Assembly (NCBI GenBank): GCA_050253535.1
Contig: JBFWIW010000046.1
Coordinates: 1-24,177 of the forward strand
From: JBFWIW01 sp050253535
GTDB taxonomy: Bacteria > Bacillota > Clostridia > Oscillospirales > Oscillospiraceae
Reading direction: 5' to 3'
DNA length: 24,177 nt
The translations under genes and the position numbers were made by a program. The notes beneath the pieces were generated by a model. The model was given only the letters and a program-made list of their open reading frames with translations. It ran no database searches and was not told where the DNA came from. Each line of letters starts with the position of its first letter. The stretch's first letter is position 1. Below are positions 1 to 8,302 of this stretch, one piece after another.

Positions 1-347
1 GTCTCGTCGGTGACAGCCACGTCGAACGCGCAGGAGGTGCGGCCGGACTTGAGGCACTTTGCCTCGGCGGTTAGCGTTTTTCCACGAGCAACGCTTAAAA
101 AACGGATTTCGCTTGTGAGGGAGACGGTGACGGTGATTTCTGTGTTTGCGGCTACGGCGAATGCAAAGTCGGCGAGCGTGAAGATAGCCCCACCCATGAC
201 CCTGCCTGCGGCGTTTAAATGCCTGCTTTTTATGGCCATTGAACACTTCGCGTAATTTTCATGCGCTTCCTCAATGGTAATACCCGTCGTCTCCGTGGCA
301 TAGATATCGTCTTTGAATCTCTCCCTAGCTGACAATAGGTCTTGCAA
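1..347 (-). CDS. PaaI-family hotdog thioesterase, partial (3' end outside window)
   Basis: About 115 codons are present and the gene runs off the left edge. The translation carries the hotdog-fold signature of PaaI-type acyl-CoA thioesterases: HLNAAGRVMGGAIFTLADFA, then a core strand ending in SLTSEIRFLSVARGKTL. The family hydrolyses acyl- or aryl-CoA thioesters in the cytoplasm; the substrate here is unknown. I chose a TTG start at 347 because GGGGAGG lies five bases upstream (plus-strand 353-359). An in-frame ATG at 368 would place that ribosome site inside the gene and has no good site of its own. The reading on the opposite strand is a shadow. The gene follows the aroE-like gene by 122 bp in the same direction, with no clear functional link. 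Confidence 0.85.
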   Translation of the reverse strand, partial: MQDLLSARERFKDDIYATETTGITIEEAHENYAKCSMAIKSRHLNAAGRVMGGAIFTLADFAFAVAANTEITVTVSLTSEIRFLSVARGKTLTAEAKCLKSGRTSCAFDVAVTDE

Positions 348-469
348 ATTAACCTCCCCTGGCTCCATTACACAAATTTTAATTAAAGCCGCCCTTGCAT
401 GAGAGTGGGCTGGCGCCCACCACGACGTCTGAAAAAGCTGGAGCGGCCCAGCGGCAGCCCGGCGTATTT

Positions 470-1324
470 TTATTCAGCGAATTCTTTATAGAGTGCCTCG
501 GACATGGCCTCTATAGGCGCGTCATAACCCGTCCAGAGCTTGAAATTGATTGCCGCCTGATTAACGAGCATGCCGAAGCCTGTGAAGGTGCGGCAGCCGC
601 GCTTTTCTGCCGCGGCGAGAAACGGCGTGTGCGGAGGGTTAGGGATGACATCGCAGACAACCATGCTTTCTGTAAGCGTTTGATAATCGATATTCGGTCT
701 CGACTTATCTGGGAAGAGACCGATATTCGTTGCGTTAACAAGTATATCCGTGTCAGCGGGGATTTCGTATGTGCTGTCCCATAGTACGAAGCTCGCTTTA
801 GCCGGAGTGTTTTTGGAGACATAATCCGCGAGGTAATTGCCCTTTTCTTCGGAGCGGTTGACGATCACGATTTCTGCCGTCCCCGCGAGAGCCAGCTCAA
901 CGGAGATGGCTCGTGCAGCCCCGCCCGCTCCCAGAATGACGACCTTTTTACCGGCTATGCCGATGCCTCCGTCGGCGAGAGACTTCAAAAAACCTTTGCC
1001 GTCGGAATTATCGCCCATGAGCTTGCCGTCTTCAAAATAAACGGTGTTTACGGCACCTATGACTTGTGCCGTCGCTGTCAGCCCATCGAGATATTTAATG
1101 ACTTCAACCTTGTGAGGGATGGTAAAGTTTCCGCCGACCATATTGAACGCGCGTAAACCCCTTATGCCATCTTCGAGGTCTTTCGCGCGGAGAAGGGTGG
1201 TGTTATAACGGTAATCAAGGCCTAGGGCGCGAAAGCCCGCCTCCATAATAACGACGGTGGGGTTTTCATCTATCGGACAGCCGAAGCAGCCGATTTGTTC
1301 ACTGCGGTAACACTTTTCTTCCAT
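470..1324 (-). CDS. Shikimate dehydrogenase-like NAD(P)-dependent oxidoreductase (AroE family)
   Basis: The protein has 284 residues, the usual AroE length. Seen: the substrate-domain motif GGNFTIPHK with the catalytic-type Lys72, Asn93 in GAVNTV, the DNSDGKGF motif with Asp108, a Rossmann loop GAGGAARA near 132-140, and a C-terminal FGMLVNQAA motif. AroE interconverts 3-dehydroshikimate and shikimate in aromatic amino-acid synthesis. The N-terminal Ser-x-Ser motif that normally binds the substrate carboxylate (in GxPxxHSxSP) is replaced by GCPIDENPTV. The true substrate may therefore be another cyclic polyol acid or related compound. GGGAGG precedes the ATG, and a consensus promoter lies just upstream. 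Family assignment is firm; shikimate specificity is doubtful. Confidence 0.85.
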   Translation of the reverse strand: MEEKCYRSEQIGCFGCPIDENPTVVIMEAGFRALGLDYRYNTTLLRAKDLEDGIRGLRAFNMVGGNFTIPHKVEVIKYLDGLTATAQVIGAVNTVYFEDGKLMGDNSDGKGFLKSLADGGIGIAGKKVVILGAGGAARAISVELALAGTAEIVIVNRSEEKGNYLADYVSKNTPAKASFVLWDSTYEIPADTDILVNATNIGLFPDKSRPNIDYQTLTESMVVCDVIPNPPHTPFLAAAEKRGCRTFTGFGMLVNQAAINFKLWTGYDAPIEAMSEALYKEFAE

Positions 1325-1354
1325 AATAAGACCTCCCTGATATTTGATATTCTG

Positions 1355-1383
1355 ATTATATTGTGCAGGAGTCGTCCTGTCAA
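1355..1383 (-). promoter_or_regulatory. Consensus sigma-A-type promoter for the aroE-like gene
   Basis: On the minus strand, a perfect -35 hexamer TTGACA (1378-1383) is followed after exactly 17 bases by a perfect -10 hexamer TATAAT (1355-1360). Transcription would begin near 1348, leaving a leader of about 25 bases before the ATG at 1324. The -35 box overlaps the stop codon of the upstream SLH gene, so the aroE-like gene can be transcribed independently of the export operon. Confidence 0.8.
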
Positions 1384-3254
1384 TAAACGGATTTTGCGAC
1401 GGCTGTTATCACGCGTACGTAACCGCCGCCGACATCAGAGTCATACCAACCCGTTAGAAAGTATTTTGACGCGTCGGAAACGATCTCCAGCGAGACGGGA
1501 TAGTAGTCCCCGCTGCGTTTTTCATATACGGAGGCACCCGGGGCTATCGTATATGTCTTCCCGCCGCCCGCGCAGGAGGCTGTCCCGGAGACGGAGGAAA
1601 GCGTGACGGAGGAGAGCGGCGTCATCGCCTCGACTGTGCCGGAAGCCGATTTAACCTGCACAGCTTCGCCGGTTTCTACAGAAAAAGCCTTGCCGTTGGT
1701 TGTAAAAGACGTCTGAGTACCGTTCAAGAGGTAAGTATATTTTACGGAGAGCGGAACGTAGTAGTCGGATTCCGCGGAACTGTCGACCGCACCTGTTAAT
1801 ATGCCGTAAGAGTGGATGTCGCCGGTCACATCGTTTAGTATAAGGGCAGTAATATCACCGTTTGTGTCCTTAACGCAGTATAGAATATCGGAGGAGGAGA
1901 GGGTTTTCCCCGCAAGCCTTTTCGCGCTTATCGTCTTTGCGCTTGTCTTGTAAACATCCAAAATCTCAGCGTCTGAGGAAAGAGACAGACTGCCCAGTGT
2001 TGTCCCGTCCGAAGAGATTTTGCCGGAGACGGCGCTGTCGGAGACTTTTTTAACGGATACGGAGCTGCCGGAATATGAGACGGAGACTACCGATCCGTCG
2101 GAGAAGGAAGAACTGGTTTTTACTCGGCGGGAGACACCGTCGGTCGTCGTTATGTCAGCATACTTTACTGTGTAGCTGTACCCGTCACCCGTCTCGTATA
2201 CTGCCGTACCTGAGCTGGTTACGACACCGCAGAGGACAGCGTTTGCCGCGCCGGGGTCTATGACCGCAACGACGGAATCGTCGCGGCCCAGCAGAAGGGT
2301 TACATAGTCGCCGACCGAATAGTCGCCGACCGACGAGACGGCGAGAGCCGCCGAGGAGGTTGAGAGCGTATAAGAAACGCCGGAGACCGTTATGGAGGTC
2401 GGAGCCGTCTTACTCGGATAGACTGAGTCGAGAGTACCGGAACGGCGCGAGGAATATGCCCACACGGCACCCGCGTCCTTTATGTAATATAGGACGTCAT
2501 AAGCGCTTATTGAGGAAATATCGCTTATTTCGTCGTTGCGGTAGACGGTTTTCGGAGTAAAGCCGATAACCGAGGTCCAATCTCCGTCTCCCACTACGAC
2601 GGGGCCCTTCAGTTCCTTATTGAGGAGGGAGAGATAGTCGATGTTGCCGGAGGCGTCCAACGCGTACCCGAGGGAGACGGCGTAAGCGACGCCGGATGAG
2701 GTGTTTGCGGAAAACATATTATAAATGAGTCTCCCGCAGTCGAGTCTGCACAGCTTGTCGTTCTGAGACGCCGTTATGCCGGAGTCCATACCGAGAGAGC
2801 GGTAGAGGCTCATCTGGCCGGTCGGCCAGACTCCGGTGAAAAGGCTGTCGGAATAGCCCAGAACCCGCAGACAGACAGAGACTGCCTCCGCTAGTGTGAC
2901 GGTGCTGCCCGGCTTAAACGAGCCGTCAAGATATCCGGTGATCCAGCCTTTATCGCGTGCGACGGTGATATAACCCGATGCCCAGTGGGAGCCGGGGACG
3001 TCAAAAAAAGGCGAGATGCCGCTGGTTGACTTGCCGAGGTCACGATAAGCGGAAACGGCGACAGCCATTTTGGAAAATTCCGCGCGCGTCACGGAATTTG
3101 TTAGATTTAAATTTCCGTTCTCATCTCCGCTCATAACGCCGGTAATGGAGAGAACCGAAAGCATCTGGGCGTCGTCCGATGCGGCAAAGGCAGGGACGGA
3201 GAGGGAGAAGAGCAAAATAAAAGCCAGTGTAATGCCGAGCAGTCTGTTTTTCAT
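1380..3254 (-). CDS. S-layer homology (SLH) domain cell-surface protein
   Basis: The protein has 624 residues and begins with a typical Gram-positive signal peptide: KNR, a hydrophobic core, then AFA-AS near residue 25. Three SLH-type units follow at roughly 28-72 (VTRAEFSKM), 83-137 (FFDVPGSHWASGYI, ITGYLDGSFKPGSTVTLAEA) and 142-186 (weaker, LCRLDCGRLIYNM). SLH units bind pyruvylated secondary wall polymers, so the protein should sit non-covalently on the cell wall. Residues 190-624 are Ser/Thr/Gly-rich, beta-strand-like, and not recognised. The gene starts 22 bp after the permease stop with GGAGG upstream, which makes it the likely last gene of the export operon. It may be a wall-anchored partner or cargo of the exporter; that is inference from position. 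Confidence 0.87.
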   Translation of the reverse strand: MKNRLLGITLAFILLFSLSVPAFAASDDAQMLSVLSITGVMSGDENGNLNLTNSVTRAEFSKMAVAVSAYRDLGKSTSGISPFFDVPGSHWASGYITVARDKGWITGYLDGSFKPGSTVTLAEAVSVCLRVLGYSDSLFTGVWPTGQMSLYRSLGMDSGITASQNDKLCRLDCGRLIYNMFSANTSSGVAYAVSLGYALDASGNIDYLSLLNKELKGPVVVGDGDWTSVIGFTPKTVYRNDEISDISSISAYDVLYYIKDAGAVWAYSSRRSGTLDSVYPSKTAPTSITVSGVSYTLSTSSAALAVSSVGDYSVGDYVTLLLGRDDSVVAVIDPGAANAVLCGVVTSSGTAVYETGDGYSYTVKYADITTTDGVSRRVKTSSSFSDGSVVSVSYSGSSVSVKKVSDSAVSGKISSDGTTLGSLSLSSDAEILDVYKTSAKTISAKRLAGKTLSSSDILYCVKDTNGDITALILNDVTGDIHSYGILTGAVDSSAESDYYVPLSVKYTYLLNGTQTSFTTNGKAFSVETGEAVQVKSASGTVEAMTPLSSVTLSSVSGTASCAGGGKTYTIAPGASVYEKRSGDYYPVSLEIVSDASKYFLTGWYDSDVGGGYVRVITAVAKSVY

Positions 3255-3276
3255 TGCAAGAGAACCTCCTGTTTTT

Positions 3277-4452
3277 CTATTCGTAGCGGAGAGCGTCTAT
3301 CGGATTGAGTTTTGATGCCTTGTTCGCCGGAAGATAACCAAAAAGGACACCTATACCGACGGAGACACTGAAAGCGACTATTATCGCTTGGAGTGATGCC
3401 GACGCTTCAATATTCAAAATTTTGCCGACTGCGCCGGCTAATAAGGCGCCGAGAAATATTCCGAGGATACCGCCGACAGCACTGGTGGCGCCGGCCTCTA
3501 TTATAAACTGTGTGCGGATATCACGGCGCTTGGCTCCGAGAGATTTTCGTATACCGATCTCGCGGGTGCGCTCTGTCACCGTTACGAGCATGATATTCAT
3601 AATACCTATCCCGCCTACTATGAGCGAGATTGCGGCTATCGCGACCAGAACGGTTATGAGAGTATTTTCAATTGTTCCCATAATGCTCATTACCTCGGCC
3701 ATATTCATGACCATATAGGCGTCGCTGTCCTCAAATACCCTGCCAAGTCGGTTTTCTATGAGCCACTGGGCGTGGTCTATCGTCTCGTCACTCACAGCGC
3801 TGAAGTAGTAGCTTGTAATAACAGCGGAACCATTGAGCCGTTCCGCGCAGGTGTACGGTATGTATATGGAGTCATCGTCGCCGCCCTTTGAGGAACCGGC
3901 TTTTTCCTCAAGGATACCAACAACTTTATAGGTGTTGCCGCTGAGGCTTATCGTATTGCCGAGAGCATCATTGTTGAGTATGTCCTTTGCGACATAGGAG
4001 CCGACGACGCATACCTTTTGCTGGCGTGCTACATCGAGATACTGCAAAAATCTGCCCTGGGAAATATTGAGGCTGCTTATGGATGCGTAGTCTTCGCTCA
4101 CGCCGGATATTGAGGTGGAGGTATAGTTTTCGGGACCGTATTTGACGGTGGCTGAAGTTGCGATAAGGGGGCTCACGGCGCGGATACTGTCGGAATTATC
4201 GGCTGCGAGCTCATACATGTCATCGTCCGTTATACTGCGCGAGGTCGAACGCGAGTTTATGAAGACCATCAGCAGATTTGAACCCATGCTCTCGAACTGC
4301 TGATTTACATAATTTGTTACGCCGTCGCCCAGGCTGATTATGATGATAACCGCAGCAACTCCGATTATTATACCAAGCATAGTCAGGAGCGAGCGCATTT
4401 TTGAGAGCAGCAGGTTCTTCATTGCGAGAAGAAAGGATTGCGTTATACTCAT
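3277..4452 (-). CDS. MacB-like ABC transporter permease (MacB_PCD / FtsX family)
   Basis: The protein has 391 residues in the standard MacB/FtsX arrangement. One transmembrane segment near 20-42 (LLTMLGIIIGVAAVIIIISL) is followed by a large extracytoplasmic domain (about 45-265) and three C-terminal membrane segments near 268-292, 318-345 and 355-380. The conserved stretch TERTREIGIRKSLGAKRRDI lies in the cytoplasmic loop. Type VII (MacB-class) exporters transmit ATPase movement to an extracellular domain rather than moving substrate through the membrane; substrates include peptides, antibiotics and lipids. The start codon overlaps the ATPase stop by 4 bp (ATGA), showing translational coupling. 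Substrate unknown. Confidence 0.92.
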   Translation of the reverse strand: MSITQSFLLAMKNLLLSKMRSLLTMLGIIIGVAAVIIIISLGDGVTNYVNQQFESMGSNLLMVFINSRSTSRSITDDDMYELAADNSDSIRAVSPLIATSATVKYGPENYTSTSISGVSEDYASISSLNISQGRFLQYLDVARQQKVCVVGSYVAKDILNNDALGNTISLSGNTYKVVGILEEKAGSSKGGDDDSIYIPYTCAERLNGSAVITSYYFSAVSDETIDHAQWLIENRLGRVFEDSDAYMVMNMAEVMSIMGTIENTLITVLVAIAAISLIVGGIGIMNIMLVTVTERTREIGIRKSLGAKRRDIRTQFIIEAGATSAVGGILGIFLGALLAGAVGKILNIEASASLQAIIVAFSVSVGIGVLFGYLPANKASKLNPIDALRYE

Positions 4453-5207
4453 TTCACCCGCCCCCCTTCCGCCATTTCTATGACATCGGCGAGTTGAGAA
4501 AACTCTTCAGGCTGAACTAGAGCGCGGGGGTCGGATACGTCTCCGTCATAAAATATACGGCCGTCATGCAGGCGGATGATCCGTTTTGCCTTCTGAGCGA
4601 TGGCGTTGTCGTGGGTGATAAGGATTATGGTGTTCCCGTCTTGGTTTAAATTCCGCATAAAGTTCAGGATATCATGTCCCGTACGGGAGTCGAGAGCGCC
4701 TGTTGGCTCATCCGCGAGAATGACGGAGGGATTCCCTGCGAGAGCCCTTGCTATGGACACCCTCTGCTGCTGGCCGCCGGACAGCTGAGACGGCAGATTC
4801 TTTTGTTTATCGGCGAGGCCTACCCTGTCTAAAGCTTCCAAAGCGCGGGTCTTGCGCTCAGCGTGCGGGACGCTCGCGTACATGAGCGGCAGTTCGGTGT
4901 TTTCGAGCACAGTGAGCTTTGGGATGAGATTATATTGTTGAAACACAAAACCCAGTCTTTTATTCCTGATTTCAGAGAGTTCGTCGTCGTCCATGGTGGA
5001 GACGTCAATGCCGTCGAGGAAGTACTGCCCGCTCGTGGGTACATCGAGACAGCCGATTATGTTCATGAGGGTCGATTTACCGGAACCGGACTGCCCGACT
5101 ATGGCGACAAACTGCCCCTTTTCCACATTCAGGCTTATCCCGTCTATGGCGCGCACCTCCGTTTCGCCCATCTTATATATCTTATAAATGTCAGTAAGTT
5201 TTATCAT
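4449..5207 (-). CDS. ABC transporter ATPase, MacB/LolD class
   Basis: About 252 residues from the chosen start. Seen: Walker A GQSGSGKST, Q-loop FQQYNLIPKLTV, signature LSGGQQQR, Walker B VILADEPTGALD and H-loop THD. This set is typical of ATPases that pair with FtsX/MacB permeases. I start at the ATG at 5207 (MIKLTDIYKIYKMG) because family members begin directly with this strand and it lies 4 bp after the adaptor stop. An in-frame ATG at 5270 would add 21 residues and overlap the adaptor gene by 59 bp. Neither start has a strong ribosome site, which fits translation by coupling. The protein energises the adjacent permease. Confidence 0.93.
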   Translation of the reverse strand: MIKLTDIYKIYKMGETEVRAIDGISLNVEKGQFVAIVGQSGSGKSTLMNIIGCLDVPTSGQYFLDGIDVSTMDDDELSEIRNKRLGFVFQQYNLIPKLTVLENTELPLMYASVPHAERKTRALEALDRVGLADKQKNLPSQLSGGQQQRVSIARALAGNPSVILADEPTGALDSRTGHDILNFMRNLNQDGNTIILITHDNAIAQKAKRIIRLHDGRIFYDGDVSDPRALVQPEEFSQLADVIEMAEGGRVK

Positions 5208-5211
5208 AAAA

Positions 5212-6930
5212 TCAGCCCACATTTGTCCCGTTTGCGGATCCGGTCTCATTATTTGCGCTTGGTTCTCCATCAGACTCGCCGTTCCCGTTTGTCATCATAT
5301 AGTCCATAATGGAGGAAGTGGAGGTGTCTATTGCTACGACGTCGCCCTCCGACAGGCCGGACAGGACTTCAATGTACTCATCGTCGCTGCGGCCGAGGGA
5401 AACTTCGATACGGCGGTAACCGGCAGGCACGCCGTCTGGAAGGTTACCTGAGGAAGATTCATCCGCGAGCAGAACGGTATTTCCACGGGAGACGGCGCTG
5501 GTCGGAATGGCGAGGACACCCGTGGCCTCGCTGATCAGAATGTCGGCTGTGACGTTCATACCAGGCAGAAGGTTTCCCTCATCGTCCATTCTGACGGTAA
5601 CAGGATAGGAGGTAATTCCGCCATTGGTTTTGCCATTTATACCGATACGGGCGATGTTGCCTATATATGTCTCGCCTGAGAGGGCGTCGGCCGTTATACT
5701 GACCTCGTGTCCGACCTGCATATTGCTTATATCGAGTTCGTCTATGTCAAGTACCACCTCTAAAGCTGAGAGGTCATAGATAACTGCCATTGCGGTCGCC
5801 GATGAGGTGGCATCTATGGTATCGCCTACCTTGAAATTCTTTTCTACCACCGTGCCGGAAATCGGAGAGGTTATGGTGTAATCGTCAAGAGCGTCCTTTG
5901 CGTCTTCCAGATTCTTTTTCGCACTATCAAGGGCGTTCTGCGCGCTCTGGTAAGAGAGTTCGGATGCCGTTACGGAGTCTTTGGCGGAGGCAAGCTGATT
6001 TTCGAGCGGGGTACTGTCTATGCGGAGAATGTCGGCGCCGTCCGTCACATATGAACCCTCGGAGACGAACATCTCGTTGATGTCACCGGCGGCCACGGCA
6101 GTTATGTAAGAACTCGCGTTATACTTGAAAGTTCCGGTTCCGCTGCACGAATAACTGCCAACTGAGGCAGTTGCTGTCGTACCTTCGGTTATGCCGCCGG
6201 GGTTTTTCACGGAGATTGAGACGATCCGGGTTAGTATGCCGCCCGTGCCGACGCTGTCGGCGCCCGATACCTTTGTCACTGTGCCGGAGAGCGTCTCCGA
6301 CCCGACAGAGACGGTAGCGCCTGCGCCCGCGGAAATGTTCTGTGCTGCAGTGGAATGAAACGGTATCTCCAATATCATAGTCGTGCGGTCTGCGACCTCG
6401 GCAACTACAGCGCCGGCAGTGACGGAATCTCCCTCCTCGTAGTTTAAGGTCACCACCTGCCCCGTGACCTTTGAGGTAAGGAGAAGGTCGTCGAAGCTGT
6501 CGGATACTTCCTCATAGCTGCGCTTAGCGGACTGCAGCGACAGTGCCGCCTGTTCGGCCGCGATTCCGCAGGTCTTGACGCTTTCCTCTGCCTGCCGTAT
6601 GGTGCTTTCCATATCGGAGGTGTCAATCTGATAAAGGATATCGCCCTTTTCAATTACGTCGCCCTCCTCAAAAGGCGCGTCCGTAACGTCGCCTCGCACG
6701 AGAGCGAGAACGGTATAGGAATCGAGCGGGCTCACGGTGGATGCCGCGTTTACGACGACGGAGATGTCACGAGTTTGGGCAGTCGCCTGAGTGTAGGACG
6801 AGGCCATCAAATTGATGGCATTTTTCGCTCTGAAAATGCCGATAACAATAAGAAGGATGATGACTGCCGGTATGATTAGCCACCAAAGCTTTTTCTTTTT
6901 CTTTTTTGTTTTAACAGTTGCGGTCTCCAT
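5212..6930 (-). CDS. Long membrane-fusion (HlyD/MacA-like) adaptor protein
   Basis: The protein has 572 residues, clearly longer than common MacA/YknX adaptors (roughly 370-400). A Lys-rich cytoplasmic tip (residues 8-14) precedes one membrane anchor near 16-33. Two lipoyl/helical-hairpin modules appear in tandem. The first is around 55-230 (DAPFEEGDVIEKGDILYQID, helices near 108-150, GQVVTLNYEEGDSV). The second is around 265-400 (EMFVSEGSYVTDGADILRID, helices near 310-350, SGTVVEKNFKVGDTI). A membrane-proximal beta domain follows (LPGMNVTADI, VLAIPTSAV), then a Gly/Ser/Asn-rich tail. It should be the extracytoplasmic partner of the ATPase and permease. It is the first gene of the operon, with AAGGAG eight bases before the ATG and a good promoter upstream. 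Confidence 0.9.
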   Translation of the reverse strand: METATVKTKKKKKKLWWLIIPAVIILLIVIGIFRAKNAINLMASSYTQATAQTRDISVVVNAASTVSPLDSYTVLALVRGDVTDAPFEEGDVIEKGDILYQIDTSDMESTIRQAEESVKTCGIAAEQAALSLQSAKRSYEEVSDSFDDLLLTSKVTGQVVTLNYEEGDSVTAGAVVAEVADRTTMILEIPFHSTAAQNISAGAGATVSVGSETLSGTVTKVSGADSVGTGGILTRIVSISVKNPGGITEGTTATASVGSYSCSGTGTFKYNASSYITAVAAGDINEMFVSEGSYVTDGADILRIDSTPLENQLASAKDSVTASELSYQSAQNALDSAKKNLEDAKDALDDYTITSPISGTVVEKNFKVGDTIDATSSATAMAVIYDLSALEVVLDIDELDISNMQVGHEVSITADALSGETYIGNIARIGINGKTNGGITSYPVTVRMDDEGNLLPGMNVTADILISEATGVLAIPTSAVSRGNTVLLADESSSGNLPDGVPAGYRRIEVSLGRSDDEYIEVLSGLSEGDVVAIDTSTSSIMDYMMTNGNGESDGEPSANNETGSANGTNVG

Positions 6931-6985
6931 AGTTGTGCTCCTTACTCTGCATGAAATGGTAGATTTTAAGATTCATTTAAGCTTT

Positions 6986-7015
6986 ATTTTATTCCAAACA
7001 TCCACAAAGCGTCAA
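6986..7015 (-). promoter_or_regulatory. Promoter of the adaptor-ATPase-permease-SLH operon
   Basis: On the minus strand, TTGACG (7010-7015) and TAAAAT (6986-6991) are separated by 18 bases. Each hexamer has five of six consensus positions. It lies about 56 bp upstream of the adaptor ATG in the 217-bp divergent gap facing the HAD gene. I did not find an equally convincing promoter for the rightward gene. Confidence 0.55.
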
Positions 7016-7147
7016 CAACCGGGGATGTTAGTTAATGAAATGTTAATAATCTTTGACGAAATAAATATGCTGTGAAGATATGAAGTGGAAAATAGCGGCG
7101 AAGTATGCTAAAATTAAACGGGTTATTTTAAACAGAGGAGTATTTAG

Positions 7148-8008
7148 ATGGGAAAATTTTCCGATATTCTTTTAGCGAGTGATTTTGACCGCACTTTGAC
7201 CGACTTGCAGGACCGGGTCGTACCCGCGAATGTCGACGCGATAGAATATTTCATGCGTGAGGGAGGCGCCTTCACCGTGGCAACCGGCCGATCGCACTTT
7301 ATGTTCAGGGACAAGGCGAATCTTATCCCGGTTAACGCGCCGCCGATAATGGCAAACGGAGCCATAAGTTTCGACTACTCGACGGAAACGGCGCTCTTCT
7401 TTTATGAGATGCCGGTCTCCTCGCGCGAGGCGGCGCGCGATGTGATGTCGGCATATCCGGAGGCGAGAATTGAGCTGCAGTGTCTCGATGGGCACTATGT
7501 TTTCGGCGAGGATCCCGTGCGTGACGAGTTTATGGCGCAGGCACGCGCGGTGCCGAAGCATGTGCCGCTCGCTCTTGTCCCGGATCCCATCCTGAAGATA
7601 GCTATTATTGGAAGCGTCGTTCGCCGCAAGGGGGGGAAGATAGATCTCTTCGCCGACTGTACTGAGGAGGAGAACGGATATTACGAGTCGATTATGAGCT
7701 TTTTGGCCGAAAGACCGTACGGGGGGGAATATGAGATAATGCGTACGGCGCCGCGCATAGTAGAGCTGCAGAAAAAGGGTGTTTCAAAGGGCGTTTCATC
7801 AAGACAGCTGGCACAGAAGCTCGGCAGGCGCACGCTAGTCTGCGCGGGTGATGCCCCGAACGATCTGAGCATGCTCCGGGAGGCGGACATTGCCTTCGTT
7901 CCGGCATCCGCAGTGCCGGAGGTACTCGCCGGCGGTTTTCATATCGGCGCGCACTGCAACGATGGAACGATAGCGTCCGTGGTAGAGTATTTGGACAGTA
8001 GAGCGTAA
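7148..8008 (+). CDS. Cof-type HAD-superfamily phosphatase
   Basis: The 286-residue protein has HAD motif I DFDRT with nucleophile Asp12 and acid/base Asp14. Motif II is the Thr in FTVATGRS, motif III is the Lys region near 205-215 (LQKKGVSKGV), and motif IV is GDAPND near 238-243. This is the layout of type IIB (Cof-like) hydrolases, which dephosphorylate sugar phosphates, flavin or cofactor phosphates in the cytoplasm. The substrate cannot be read from sequence. GAGGAG lies eight bases before the ATG. The gene stands alone and diverges from the export operon. No truncation is seen. Confidence 0.9.
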   Translation: MGKFSDILLASDFDRTLTDLQDRVVPANVDAIEYFMREGGAFTVATGRSHFMFRDKANLIPVNAPPIMANGAISFDYSTETALFFYEMPVSSREAARDVMSAYPEARIELQCLDGHYVFGEDPVRDEFMAQARAVPKHVPLALVPDPILKIAIIGSVVRRKGGKIDLFADCTEEENGYYESIMSFLAERPYGGEYEIMRTAPRIVELQKKGVSKGVSSRQLAQKLGRRTLVCAGDAPNDLSMLREADIAFVPASAVPEVLAGGFHIGAHCNDGTIASVVEYLDSRA

Positions 8009-8070
8009 ATTCCGGACAAAAGCGGGTTGGGAAAAACCACGGATAGGGGAAGAATTAAAAGACGGTTCTT

Positions 8071-8181
8071 ATGGGGAGTACAGTTATACTTATAGCAACG
8101 AGAACGGCGATCGGCCTTGGCCTTTCGTTTATCGGGCTGTTCATATGCATGGCTGGATATATGAAAAACGATGGTAAATGA
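8071..8181 (+). CDS. Possible 36-residue single-pass membrane peptide
   Basis: A short ORF in the gap after the HAD gene encodes MGSTVILIATRTAIGL and a continuing hydrophobic stretch, then GYMKNDGK. Residues about 4-29 form one plausible membrane helix with a polar C-terminal tail. There is no in-frame upstream start (a stop lies at 8056-8058). The only ribosome-site-like sequence, AGGGGAAG near 8045-8053, is too far upstream for normal spacing. Two strong terminators follow at 8229-8290. I do not recognise the family, and it could be chance; the reading on the opposite strand looks no better. Confidence 0.3.
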   Translation: MGSTVILIATRTAIGLGLSFIGLFICMAGYMKNDGK

Positions 8182-8228
8182 GTACTCCGGAAGAGCGAAA
8201 ATGATGATTGAATTATTAATAACTGAAG

Positions 8229-8263
8229 AAGCCTGCCTTTTCCCCTGCGGAAAAGGCAGGCTT
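8229..8263. terminator. Strong hairpin terminator, possibly bidirectional
   Basis: A perfect 15-bp stem (AAGCCTGCCTTTTCC with its complement at 8249-8263) encloses a five-base loop (8244-8248). It ends in CTTT on the plus strand, with only a short A run upstream. It closes the HAD / small-ORF transcript. Confidence 0.75.
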
Positions 8264-8264
8264 T

Positions 8265-8290
8265 AAACATGCCTGATACAGGCATGTTTT
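8265..8290 (+). terminator. Second hairpin terminator in tandem
   Basis: AAACATGCCTG and CAGGCATGTTT form an 11-bp stem around a three-base loop (ATA, 8276-8278), followed by a further T. It sits immediately after the first terminator, insulating the region upstream of padR. Confidence 0.75.
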
Positions 8291-8302
8291 GTGTGGCGTA
8301 AC

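Noticed and set aside
10..255. Plus-strand ORF at the left edge
   Set aside because: It is a shadow of the minus-strand PaaI-type thioesterase, which carries a clear family motif.
405..420. GTGGGC / GCCCAC hairpin between the aroE-like and thioesterase genes
   Set aside because: The stem is only 6 bp and no T run follows in either direction; too weak to call a terminator.
8055..8285. Minus-strand 76-codon ORF in the gap before padR
   Set aside because: It runs through both terminator stems, has no family signature and no ribosome site.
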